Below, in pieces: positions 1 to 8,600 of a DNA stretch of 18,290 nt. Each line of letters opens with the position of its first letter. Position 1 is the first letter of the stretch. Source of the stretch: Tetmemena sp. SeJ-2015 (lineage: Eukaryota > Ciliophora > Spirotrichea > Sporadotrichida > Oxytrichidae). The stretch spans positions 1 to 18,290 of the forward strand of contig JAJKFJ010024157.1 in assembly GCA_027382625.1 (NCBI GenBank), read 5' to 3'. A program made the position numbers and the translations under genes. Under the pieces are notes generated by a model. That model searched no databases. It saw only the letters and a program-made list of their open reading frames with translations, and had not been told where the DNA came from.

Positions 1-1485
1 TGAGCAACTAAAACTACAGTAGCGCCCATGGTCATAACCAATCTTAGAGCAGCAATTATAATGGTGTGAAGCAAAGTTATCAGTTCAGTGAGAGTGCAGG
101 TGGACATACGAATGCAGGCTTCGGAAAGTTTGACAACTACAGCTCCACTCATCAGATAAGTTGCTAGGATTCACTCTCTCGCGATGAGGAGGCGGATGAT
201 GACATCAAAGAGCAGATCAAGAGAGCTAACCAGTGAGTCCCCTTTTAAGTTATTAAGAACCTATTATAAACTTCCTTACTAAGCTGATTTATTCTAATCA
301 TTTATTTGAACTAACAAGCCACATTGCTCAATTGAGGTAACTTTTAATTTATTAAAAACAGAGATATATTTAGTGGGTATTTAATTTTCTATGTTAGAAA
401 ATTTTTATAAAACTCAGTGATGCAGAATTATTTTTTCTAAATTCGAAACTTGAATCCATTTTAGCACTTAATCGTGATTGAAAATATTTTAAGGGCCGCT
501 AATAAATTGAATTAATTCTATAAAATATCTCTCCTCTACAATTAAATAAGCATATTAGGAAATGGACAAGTCTGCTACTTCAAATAATCATGAGCAAAGT
601 GATTCCAATGAGACACACTTCAACGATGGAGCTAATTATCAGAATTACTCTGGGAAGAATCAGGCTAATCAAGGCAATTAGAATCATCAAGAAACTAGAA
701 GGAGCTTCAATTCTATTCTTAAATTGCTATTGAAATATGAGAGTTAATTATATAATTTTTAATTACTAATGACTGCTTTACTTTGATTATGAATACAGAT
801 CAAGCATATTTATTTTCTCCTAAGTTTAGAAATATGTTTTATAATTATAGGTTCTTTTATTTGATTTGAATTTAAATAAAAGTAACAACAAAAGCAATAT
901 AGATTAAGATAATAAAGGATATTAAAAAAGACAAAGAAATTGGGATGATGGCTAATAGCATTACAAAAGCAAAAGGCAGACTTATAAGCAATTGGAGCAG
1001 CGATAAAAAGATTTGTTGCATGAGAAAGTCCTCTACGGCGAGAATAGGTAATTTATTGCTTTTATCTTACTTGTATGCTTTCGAAAGGGAAAAAATTAGA
1101 ATTTTTCATTTTGGAAAAGCGCGTATTCTTAATGTTTATTGTGCTTATAGTACGCACTAGGATTCTTAGGACTTCGCAAGGTTGCTGCGTAGTGATTAGG
1201 AAGCAGCTAGAGAGTGGCTCCACAAAATTAAATGCATAATTATAACTGCTTGTGGCTTAAAGATTAAATTCATTTCTAGTTTAACTTTTAGATTTATTTG
1301 GGACAAAAAGGTGTAAGAGGATGCAAGTGTCAATTTCAGAAATCTGACTCACATGGCTTACTAAGCTTCACAAACTAAGACCTTTCTGGTCTCTAATCCT
1401 TAAAACATTGCTTTCTGGAGAGACTATTTCCAAGCATTCCTAGAAGATAATGCCAATAATAGCAATTTATTTAACATATTTTGGG
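1..1485 (+). CDS. Scrambled germline gene, plus-strand segments (partial, 5' end outside window)
   Basis: Reads in ciliate code (TAA/TAG = Gln). Proposed coding pieces are 1-221, 571-678, 899-1047, 1151-1233 and 1270-1485, joined by IES or intron removal; the first full codon is at 3. The N-terminal part is rich in N, S, Q, G and H. A charged helical stretch follows (RQTYKQLEQRQKDLLHEK at about 986-1039), then a more globular part with DSQDFARLLRSDQEAAREW (1158-1214) and AFWRDYFQAFLEDNANN (1404-1454). No domain was recognised. The open frame runs into AT-rich DNA after 1485. The sequence TTTTGGG at 1479-1485 recurs inverted at 2907-2913, where coding continues in phase to a TGA, so the gene appears scrambled. 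The first junction (CAAG 218/567 or GAGCTAA 223/629) is ambiguous. The product is unknown. Confidence 0.65.
222..566 (+). other. Candidate IES, pointer CAAG
   Basis: CAAG occurs at 218-221 and 567-570, 349 bp apart. Deleting one copy plus the 345 bp AT-rich insert removes the in-frame TGA at 234-236 and joins DDDIKEQIK to SATSNNHEQ. GAGCTAA at 223-229 and 629-635 is a second pair that also keeps frame, but it would discard 67 more bases that look coding. The exact boundary is therefore open. Confidence 0.45.
679..893 (+). other. Candidate IES, pointer GCAAT
   Basis: GCAAT lies at 674-678 and 894-898, 220 bp apart (1 mod 3). Removal moves the frame from that of 571-678 to that of 899-1047 and gives QANQGN joined to IDQDNKGY. 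The first 40 bases of the insert still look coding, so another pointer is possible. Confidence 0.45.
1048..1150 (+). other. Intron (GTAATT...TTATAG), or IES with pointer ATAG
   Basis: The 103-base insert starts GTAATT and ends TTATAG. Its removal changes frame correctly, from GEN to STHQDSQ. The same cut is also consistent with a direct repeat ATAG at 1044-1047 and 1147-1150, so intron and IES give the same product and cannot be told apart from this sequence. Confidence 0.6.
1234..1262 (+). other. Candidate 29 bp IES, pointer ATTAAAT
   Basis: ATTAAAT is at 1227-1233 and 1263-1269, 36 bp apart. The reading frame is open with or without removal. Removal joins EWLHKIK directly to FISSL and discards a hydrophobic, AT-rich stretch. 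Confidence 0.4.
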
Positions 1486-2607
1486 AAAAGTAAAGCAATT
1501 ACAAATTAATATTTCTTTAAAAGTTGATTTCATTTTTGAAGAAGTAAAAAGTTTATATTAAATTCTTAGCAGTGAAAATAAGGAAATATATATATATAAA
1601 CGAACCTAAATAAATGGCAACTGTAAACAATTCTTTTATAATCTAAGCACATCATAGTATTAAACAAATAATTTCTGCTATAATATCAGATCAATGGAAG
1701 ATTACCTACTCAGCCCTAGTCTTCTGCATTTGCATTTAAAGATAATTGAAGCAGTTTATCAAAACAAACTAGAATATTTTAACTTTATAAATGCAATTGT
1801 TCTAAAGCTAATAAATATTAAAAATACTTATTTAGAGTATAAAATATAAATGATTTCCTTTTTCAGGGGGCTTTCCTCGTCATCCAATTTTTCAATGAAA
1901 ATATGAAAAAATAACTATCTTGCCTAAATTCTACCAAAACACCAATTATTTTAAAAGAATTAAATTGAGAGGGTTCATTATCTTCACATTCTCTATTTTA
2001 AAGAATTTAGAGAGGCTTGGAAGAAATTTTATTTTGCAAAAAATATTAATTATATAGGAATTAAAATATAAATTAAAATAAATTCAATACTTTTATTCTT
2101 ATGAGTTTAGTTAATCTTATGTAAAAATTAACTCATAGATATTTAACGTTATTTTTAAGAGAATACATTTCTTACTTTAGAACTCCCAATAAATACAAAT
2201 GATTTTAAAATATATTTTCTCTTTTTTTTTACAAAATTTTTTGTCAATATAATCATGTTACAAAGTGATTTTATTCTTTCTTTCTCTTTCAAATATTTTG
2301 TATTTAATAAACTCAATCTTTAATTTAATTACTTTAAACTTTTTTTTGGAAAAAAAATTATCTAACTTTCTATATGGCTTTTATACATCATCATTTTAGT
2401 TGGTTTTCAATGAAAATTTGCTCTAATCTTAAAAAATAAAGTTAACTTTCTATAAGTCCACCTTAAAGATAAAATTTTCAGGACGCGATGTTCTAAAAAT
2501 TTATAGCCATTTCTCTAAAATAATAAATATGAAGAAGATTAATCTTCCGAATTAAAATTTTGATAATGATTTGGCATTTTTGGCTTATTTTAGGCAAAAT
2601 ATATTTT
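1486..2607. other. AT-rich eliminated or spacer DNA between the two arms of the scrambled gene
   Basis: About 1.1 kb with long A and T runs and an (AT)n tract near 1588-1597. If the TTTTGGG junction is right, this DNA separates the last plus-strand segment from the inverted terminal segment and would be missing from the macronuclear gene. It probably also holds the 3' flank of the inverted segment, just below 2608. One short ORF (1694-1906) is discussed separately. No other gene was seen. Confidence 0.6.
1694..1906 (+). CDS. Short ORF of doubtful status inside AT-rich DNA
   Basis: In ciliate code an ATG at 1694 opens a 70-residue frame to TGA at 1904-1906. It starts MEDYLLSPSLLHLHLKIIEA and is rich in I, L, N and K. 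With only one stop codon and high AT content an ORF this long can arise by chance. It could also be an MDS of the neighbouring scrambled gene or of a different one. No pointer linking it to a neighbour was found. No family was recognised. Confidence 0.2.
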
Positions 2608-2913
2608 TCATAGTTTCCTAACCAAAGTGGATGACTAGGAAAGGCCCCTACTCCTTTTTCTTTTTGAAACAAAGTGTAAAGCTCGTAATTTAATGATCAA
2701 CAGATGCCTAAAGCTTAGCTCAATTCGAGTGAAAATGTCATAACCCATCTTGTCAATACCTAAGAGTCACACACCAAAATACTAAACTATTATATATCAT
2801 GGCAATTTAAAGAGTTGGACATGAAGCAGATAAGCTACTTTTTGAGCTGCCTATAAATTATTCTGAGGGTTCAACAACTTAGAAAGTGCTTGGATCTCAC
2901 CGCTTACCCAAAA
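2608..2913 (-). CDS. Inverted terminal segment of the scrambled gene at 1-1485
   Basis: Minus-strand coding DNA enters at the pointer TTTTGGG (plus-strand CCCAAAA, 2907-2913) and ends at TGA 2610-2608. It encodes a helical stretch beginning VSGEIQALSKLLNPQNNLQA, then a basic tail (VSKRKRSRG...). Upstream of the pointer on the minus strand the frame meets TGA at once and no start exists, so the segment needs a partner. The plus-strand gene stops making sense just after the same 7-mer at 1479-1485, and both sides have TTT TGG G in the same codon phase. A 42 bp IES (2768-2809) lies inside. Function unknown. Confidence 0.65.
2768..2809 (-). other. 42 bp IES, pointer ACTCTT (minus strand)
   Basis: AAGAGT (plus strand) lies at 2762-2767 and 2810-2815, 48 bp apart. 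The insert carries two in-frame TGA codons on the minus strand. Excision removes both and joins AYLLHVQL to LGIDKMGYDIF without changing frame. Confidence 0.7.
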
Positions 2914-3036
2914 CTGTCAATTTATTTTATCTTATTCTCCTTAATGTATGATATATACATGCATTCATTATATACACATACACTTTCATCTATGTAAGAT
3001 AAACTGATATTGATATTGAGCAGGAATGCTTCAAGT
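2914..3036. other. Spacer between inverted segment and next gene
   Basis: A short AT-rich spacer with alternating TATATACATG-type sequence around 2946-2990. It should contain the 5' flank of the 3037 gene. No start-deciding signal was recognised. Confidence 0.4.
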
Positions 3037-5302
3037 ATGAATTGTGGGCAGCTGAGTCAATCCTGCAAACTTATTACTAGACTGGGCTTCAATGAAAATT
3101 CTATCCGCTATAGAGAGATCATTGACGAGCTCTCGCAGAGATACGGGCAAGTGCGTGATCAAATTGAGTTCTAGAATATAACTGGATTCCAGCATTTCTT
3201 GTCCTCTCTTAATAAAAAGCTAAAGATAGAAGAAAGTTAATAGTTTCAAATATTTTATCATCTTAATAACCTACCAGAGGAGTTTCAGACAATGCAAGAG
3301 GACAAAATATGTAGCTATATTTTTATTTCAAATAGCCTAAATTACTAGGAGGACATAGTAGGTATTATTCAGAGAGAAGAGCCAAAATTCAAAAAGATCT
3401 TGATCGCAGTCGAGAACAAACAGCGATCTTTCGAATAAATCAGCTTCATCATTAAAAACTAAGAATCTAAGGTTTTATATTTGCACATTACTTTATAATC
3501 AAAGAGTATGTAAAGGCTTGTTTCACTCAAACTAAAATTAGCTAGTTGAATAAATAAGATTCTGAAGACTTTAATCTACTTAATAAGATTTTTTCAAACT
3601 TCGCTGCGCAAAAAGAGAAATTCTCCATCTTAGATTTCTCTACTATAGTTATCAGATAAGAAAAATATGCTCTCATATACTAAGTTTTTTAACTTTTTTA
3701 TATGAGGTTTTATAAAAAGTCTTTTATTTGCTTGTTTATTTGTGCACATGTGTGTGAGATATTATATTTATTGTTATCGGCTCGCTGGAGCCAGTGGTAA
3801 ATTCAGAGCTAGAGTTGCAAGTGCCTCAGGAGTTCAAGGACTACTTGGAAAGCAACTTATCAAAGTACTGTGACAACGTTCTAAATGCGGGCTATTCACC
3901 CGTTGAAGTACTCAAAATAGTTGAGAAGTTCAACCTCTCTCCAGGTAAGAAAAACTTTAGTTTATATCTTCATTCCTAGAGCTGGAAACCTAGATCAAGC
4001 TGAGGACAACTGAGCTATTCAAATTGAGTATCGCTCAACAAGAAGGAGAAGAAGGCTCAAGTGCAACACAGAACTTGAAAAAGAGGGAACTTGAAAAAAT
4101 GGGACTAGAGAGTTCTGAGGTGTCTCAAATTCTGGAAGAGACTGAATTTTATAGGTCAAGTATTTATTAATTTACTGAAGCAGTTGAGCTTAATAAAATT
4201 AAATACTCAAACAGAGATTAGTAAAAGTTACAGTTGGACATGTATGAAGCCGCCTACTTGAGAAATAAAAGCCCAGAGAATTTGTAAAATCTAACTGCCC
4301 AAGTAAGGAAATAATAACAGAGAATTTATTTGTGTAAAATGTGAATCATTTGTAATTGATACTCCCCTTGATACCTGTTCTTAATCATCCTATTTTAGTT
4401 GAGCGTTTTCTTAGATATAGGAAACACCATCAATATATTATTCTTGATCAGAGTCTCTTTAGTTATTATATTCTTATTAAGTAACACGAAGACCTCTCCT
4501 CCGACTTATAGAGTGATGCGTGTGTTGGATACTTTGAAGAGGACTGGAATAACTGCTCATTATATTTTCTCTCACTAATTATATAATACAATTGCTTTAA
4601 ATCATGAAAGTTTTGCTATCTGGGACGAGTTGAAGGAGTTCGCTATAAAATAGTTCATGGAGTTAGAGCTGTTCAAGGTGATCTTTGTGGCTCTGGCTGA
4701 GAGTGGGTATGGGTCAGAAAGCGGGTGGCTTTCTCTGCTGCCTAAAGTGGATCAAGTGAGCTACAAGCCAAGCAGAGAGATGGAGTATATCCTGCAGGCC
4801 AGAAATTTGATAGTCAAGAATAACCCTCAGCTCAAAACAGTACTTGTAGAGCTAGAGCAACGCATCAACGATTAACTCTACTTTTAAAAAAAGAGAGATT
4901 CATTTAGATTCCACTCGCTCATAATAATATGGATTTATATAGAATAAGCAATATATTTATGGCAAAAGAATATGTGAAATTATATTATGTGTTCTACTTC
5001 TTCGGAAAATACAATAAGATATGCCTGACTCACGAAGAAGCGCTCAAGAATCAGCTTTAAAATTTAAATCATCTAATTCCATCCCTTATAATGATGCAAA
5101 TTTCGTTTATGATCTTTAAAGGTTTGTTTAATTTCAGCCAAAGTTTTACGATGATAGTTATATGAAATTGAGACAGATGGTGGTAAACAGGAGAGTCGAG
5201 TTCTAATAAAAGATAGTTTATGCACCCAGAAGCACTTTCTGCACAGCCAACCTTAATTCTCAAAGACTATTCTTCAGAGGCCTCACTAAGCTAATTAAAT
5301 GA
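3037..5302 (+). CDS. Helical protein of unknown function (606 aa after excision and splicing)
   Basis: The ATG at 3037 follows AT-rich spacer; the same frame is open further upstream, so a 5' extension cannot be excluded. The stop is TGA at 5300-5302. Removing three introns (3472-3545, 3945-3979, 4334-4398) and four IESs (pointers GTTATC, ATTATAT, TCTACTT, AAGAA) leaves 1,821 nt with no internal TGA. The protein is mostly amphipathic helix: early MNCGQLSQSCKLITRLGFNE, then KILIAVENKQRSFEQISF, later ELKEFAIKQFMELELFKVIF, and a C-terminus with RRVEFQQKIVYAPRSTF. No signal peptide or convincing membrane segment remains in the correct frame. The helix-pair look resembles repeat proteins such as PPR- or FASTK-like families, but this is only an impression. 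It runs towards the large minus-strand gene, and the two 3' ends are about 380 bp apart. Confidence 0.8.
3472..3545 (+). other. Intron, 74 bp
   Basis: GTTTTA...GCTAG, phase 0. It joins IIKNQESK to LNKQDSEDFN and moves the frame correctly. No direct repeat of 5 bp or more fits the same shift, which favours an intron over an IES. Confidence 0.6.
3654..3772 (+). other. 119 bp IES, pointer GTTATC
   Basis: GTTATC is at 3648-3653 and 3773-3778, 125 bp apart (2 mod 3). Excision joins LDFSTIVI to GSLEPVVNSE and produces the needed frame change. The insert is strongly AT-rich. A GT-AG alternative (3684-3790) also keeps frame but has a poor 3' site (GCTGGAG). Confidence 0.7.
3945..3979 (+). other. Short intron, 35 bp
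   Basis: GTAAGA...CCTAG with a T-rich 3' end. Splicing in phase 1 joins KFNLSP to ELETQIK and escapes the TGA that the unspliced frame would reach. Confidence 0.75.
4334..4398 (+). other. Intron, 65 bp
   Basis: GTAAAA...TTTTAG, phase 1. It joins RKQQQRIYL to FERFLRYRKHHQYIIL. A competing donor GTAAGG at 4303 would lead into a hydrophobic non-coding frame, so 4334 is preferred. Confidence 0.7.
4566..4577 (+). other. 12 bp IES, pointer ATTATAT
   Basis: ATTATAT at 4559-4565 and 4578-4584, 19 bp apart (1 mod 3). Excision converts the frame of VGYFEEDWNNCSLY into that of NTIALNHESFAIWDELKEF. There is no GT donor in the insert, so an intron does not explain it. Confidence 0.75.
4884..4992 (+). 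other. 109 bp IES, pointer TCTACTT
   Basis: TCTACTT at 4877-4883 and 4993-4999, 116 bp apart (2 mod 3). Excision joins LEQRINDQLYF to FGKYNKICLTHEE. The insert is AT-rich with a 7-A run at 4886-4892. Confidence 0.75.
5040..5045 (+). other. Candidate 6 bp IES, pointer AAGAA
   Basis: AAGAA at 5035-5039 and 5046-5050, 11 bp apart (2 mod 3). A frame change is required somewhere between 5030 and 5060, and this repeat provides it, giving CLTHEE joined to SALKFKSSNSIPYND. The insert GCGCTC is unusually GC-rich for an IES. Confidence 0.45.
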
Positions 5303-5683
5303 TCATCTTTTCATTCTTAAAGGTAAAAAATGTAACTTTCAGTAATTTGTAAGCGTTGGAAAGCAATATAGAGATGTTTGGTAAAATTTAAGATAGCAAA
5401 TTAAGAGTTTAGAAAATAAAATAGTCATTCTCACAACCTCATCTTATCTAATCTATCATTTATCTAAGGAAGCTAAACTTAAGATTAACTGCCCTCTCTG
5501 ACATTTTTGAGATTTGATTTTGAATAAGAGGGCTCCTTCTATCTCAAAAGCAAGCTATGAGCTGAGGTACTCCCAATTAAAACTCCCTTCTCTCTAGTGT
5601 TCTAATTTTAAGAATGCTAATTGATTGTAGCAGCTGATGAATTTCCGTTTTAAATGGTGTACAAAGCCTTTCTAGATTCTAAG
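5303..5683. other. Convergent 3' flanks of two genes
   Basis: Spacer between TGA at 5300-5302 (+) and TGA at 5686-5684 (-). It should contain two polyadenylation and probably two telomere-addition regions, but no specific signal was recognised. If the 5702-5750 IES is not excised, the minus-strand frame runs on to TGA at 5546-5544. Confidence 0.5.
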
Positions 5684-8600
5684 TCATTTGTGATAGTGCT
5701 TATTACACTTCTATAACAGTATATTAATATTTACACTCAATTAATCTTCTGTGCTTGAGATTATTGATAGGAGTTTATTTTTAGGAGCCAAAAATGCTTT
5801 ATGATCTCCCACTGAAAAACTATTTCTGAAGCTCAGGCTTAGCTGGTTCATTATCGAAAGTCTAGAGTAAGTACATTTGGAGGCTTGTCTTCTTATTTTG
5901 GAAAGCTTTTTACCATTACAAATTCTGAGCCTAATTTGATTCCTACAATTTTAACCCTCCATTGAATTGAGACTTCTTTTAAGAATCAGCCTGGACTCGA
6001 TTACTCTTAGATTTTGCTTTGCCTTCAAGGAAAGTCTTGTAAATGATATCGTCTCTCTTCTAGATAATTTTGGAGACATACTTCTAATTCTTGATTTTGA
6101 ACCTTACCTCAGATATTGTCCTACTTTAGTTTGGACTATCCCGCATCCTAATTTCCTTTTCTTAATTTTGATTAAGGTCACTCAGCTTTAACTTTCCTGT
6201 TTCTTTGTCGTCTAAGTTATGATAACTCGATTCTTAGATTAATCCCTAGGGAAAATTAAGATGAGGCTATCTCAAGTTTCGTCCATAATTTAAGGGGTTT
6301 ATTATTCTAATAGAGTTGAGCTTTTGGAAATTAATTTACTCAAGTAAGATATAGGATATTTTGAAAAGAAATTATGAATTAAAAAATAAGAGATCCTCAA
6401 TAATTATTATTATCAGGGATTAGTTCTCCTTCATTTATCAACTTGTCTTCATTTTTATTCAACTCAATTCGCTTGAGTTAATTATCCTTTTCCAAAACCA
6501 ATCCTTCAGAGTTTACTACTTTCGTGGGTTATTCCTAATTTGTGTTCTCATCAGGTGGATCCAAGATGTAAGGATCAACGCTTCCAATTGAAAAATAAGA
6601 ACATTTATTTGCTTAATTAAATCATTATTTCCAACTGGCTGCGCTATATCCTCATTGATATGAAATTACTTCTCTTGCTCGAGCCCTCCTCCAACTTTGG
6701 CTGAGAGTAGTTGCTGCTTGAACTGTTGATAATTGAGCAAGTCATTTTTGTACTTGGTGTTCAGCTTCTTGTAGGTTTTGTTATTCTTGCTCAAGTGCAC
6801 TCCCAAGTCCTGCAGCTGCTACTAAACTTGCACTCGCTTCATGTCTATTACTACTTCTTATAAAAACAAACACGTCTTTGATATTGAGATACATGTATTT
6901 TTGAGTGAGTGCGTGTATGTATATATACATATATATTCTTGGTTTAAAGGTGTCTGAAATGACTGAGTATTGTAGCCGCCTGTGAAGATTGGGCTCAACA
7001 TAGAGGTTTAGGAACTCAGCTGCCCGTAAGCTTCTGACTATCTGAATTACCCAAAGTCGAAGATTCTTTCAGCTGGCTCAGACAACTAAAAGGGACTGTT
7101 CTATTGGTCTTATACATAAAAGAGAAAAAAAGATAACCTCTTTTCCTTAAAAAAATGTATTGTCTGTCGGTTAGACTGTAGTAAATTCCTCATTCAACAA
7201 TTCGTGATTGTGAATATGGTTATCAGCCTCTCCTCTCATATCTTTAAAATTGAGGATCCTTTCGCCCTCAAATCTTGACTGAAATCCTTATTTATAATTA
7301 TCTCGATTGATTATAATGCCCCTATTCTAAGTTCCTTAAAGTGCAGCTTTCCCCTTTACTTTGTGTTCATCAAAAGAAAACGCTTAAAGCTCCTAATTCC
7401 CGCTTTCTTCATTCGGCTCATACTACTGTTTGAATTTGAAATTAGGCGACTCGATGTAAACTTTTTACTATCCAATGGATGTGTGGGTTATCTTCTGCCT
7501 TTGATTTTCTTATTGTTTTCTAAAAGCTTAGGTATTTTGAGCTTAGGGGTTTTATGGTTGCCCTGTAAGCCATTAAGTTCTAGTAAGAGAATTGACTTAA
7601 GTCTTAGACTTTAGGTTTTAGATTGGGTTATGATTCAACATGAAAGGAGGAGGAGCTGTGCTTTATTCCACCCCCACCACTTAGTCGTCATCATCTAAGA
7701 GGAAGTGAATCTTTTTAGGCTGGTACACTTTGTGGGTCATTATCAACGATTTAAATAATACTGTAGAATATTAAAATAGCATATTAATTATCTTCTTGGG
7801 GATGTCCAGTCCCAATTTCCTGTCAAATGTCTGCTTCACAATATTTTTCTTCTTTGCTTGCTCAACTACAGAAAAAGTTTTCAAACACAAGTATAATCAC
7901 TTACTTTGACCAAAGACATATAAAAATTAAGCTTTACTCATTTCAAAATCTCAACAGTGCAAGTAGATGACAATTTATAATTCAAAATTGCTTGTGTGCA
8001 TGTTTTTGCTAATTTAAAGTGATAATCTTCTTTATTCACTAACTTCATTTCATAATAAGGTTTGAGAGTTTAGATTCCTTTGCCTCCCTCTACTTTCCTT
8101 TTCTCTTCATAATGTTCAATAGTTGATGTCCCCTTCGCTGTTATCATTTAAATAGTCCTATTGCTGCTATTGTTACTGTTGTTGGTAAAAATTGGGTAGC
8201 TGATTTTAAGGATGGGAGGCTGAGGCCATAGCCATCTGCTCCTCTTGATCTTGCTGCTGATGCATTTCCAACTCTACCTCATCGAAGTTCACTCCTTATT
8301 TGTTCACAAACTTCTCAAGCAGAGGAATCGTTTGAGTAGGATTCTGCTCATCCACTGGCACCATGTGAGAGCTCAGCATATGGATATCTATATATATAAA
8401 GATTGAATAAGCAGATGTACTATCTCACTGAAGGTCATTCTCTGGTTGTTGTAGGGATCAACTAGTTACAGCAGATATTGCATCTCATCTTCAACAAAAA
8501 TACTTTAAGGAATGAATTCATTAAATTCTATCTTCCCTTTCAACAACTTGCATGGAGCTGAGGAGTTGTCTGAACTGCTGCTCGTTGATAATTCCATTAT

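Noticed and set aside
945..1160. 71-codon standard-code ORF
   Set aside because: It overlaps ciliate-code coding DNA in another frame and the GT-AG insert at 1048-1150; it is a shadow.
3684..3790. 107 bp intron GTTTTT...GGAG
   Set aside because: Frame-compatible, but the 3' site is poor and the GTTATC pointer pair gives a cleaner junction.
4886..4892. Homopolymer frameshift or sequencing error in the 7-A run
   Set aside because: The TCTACTT-flanked IES 4884-4992 removes the run and explains the frame change without an error.
5069..5263. Minus-strand 64-codon ORF
   Set aside because: Antisense shadow of the C-terminal segment of the 3037 gene, which has a better open frame and a natural TGA end.
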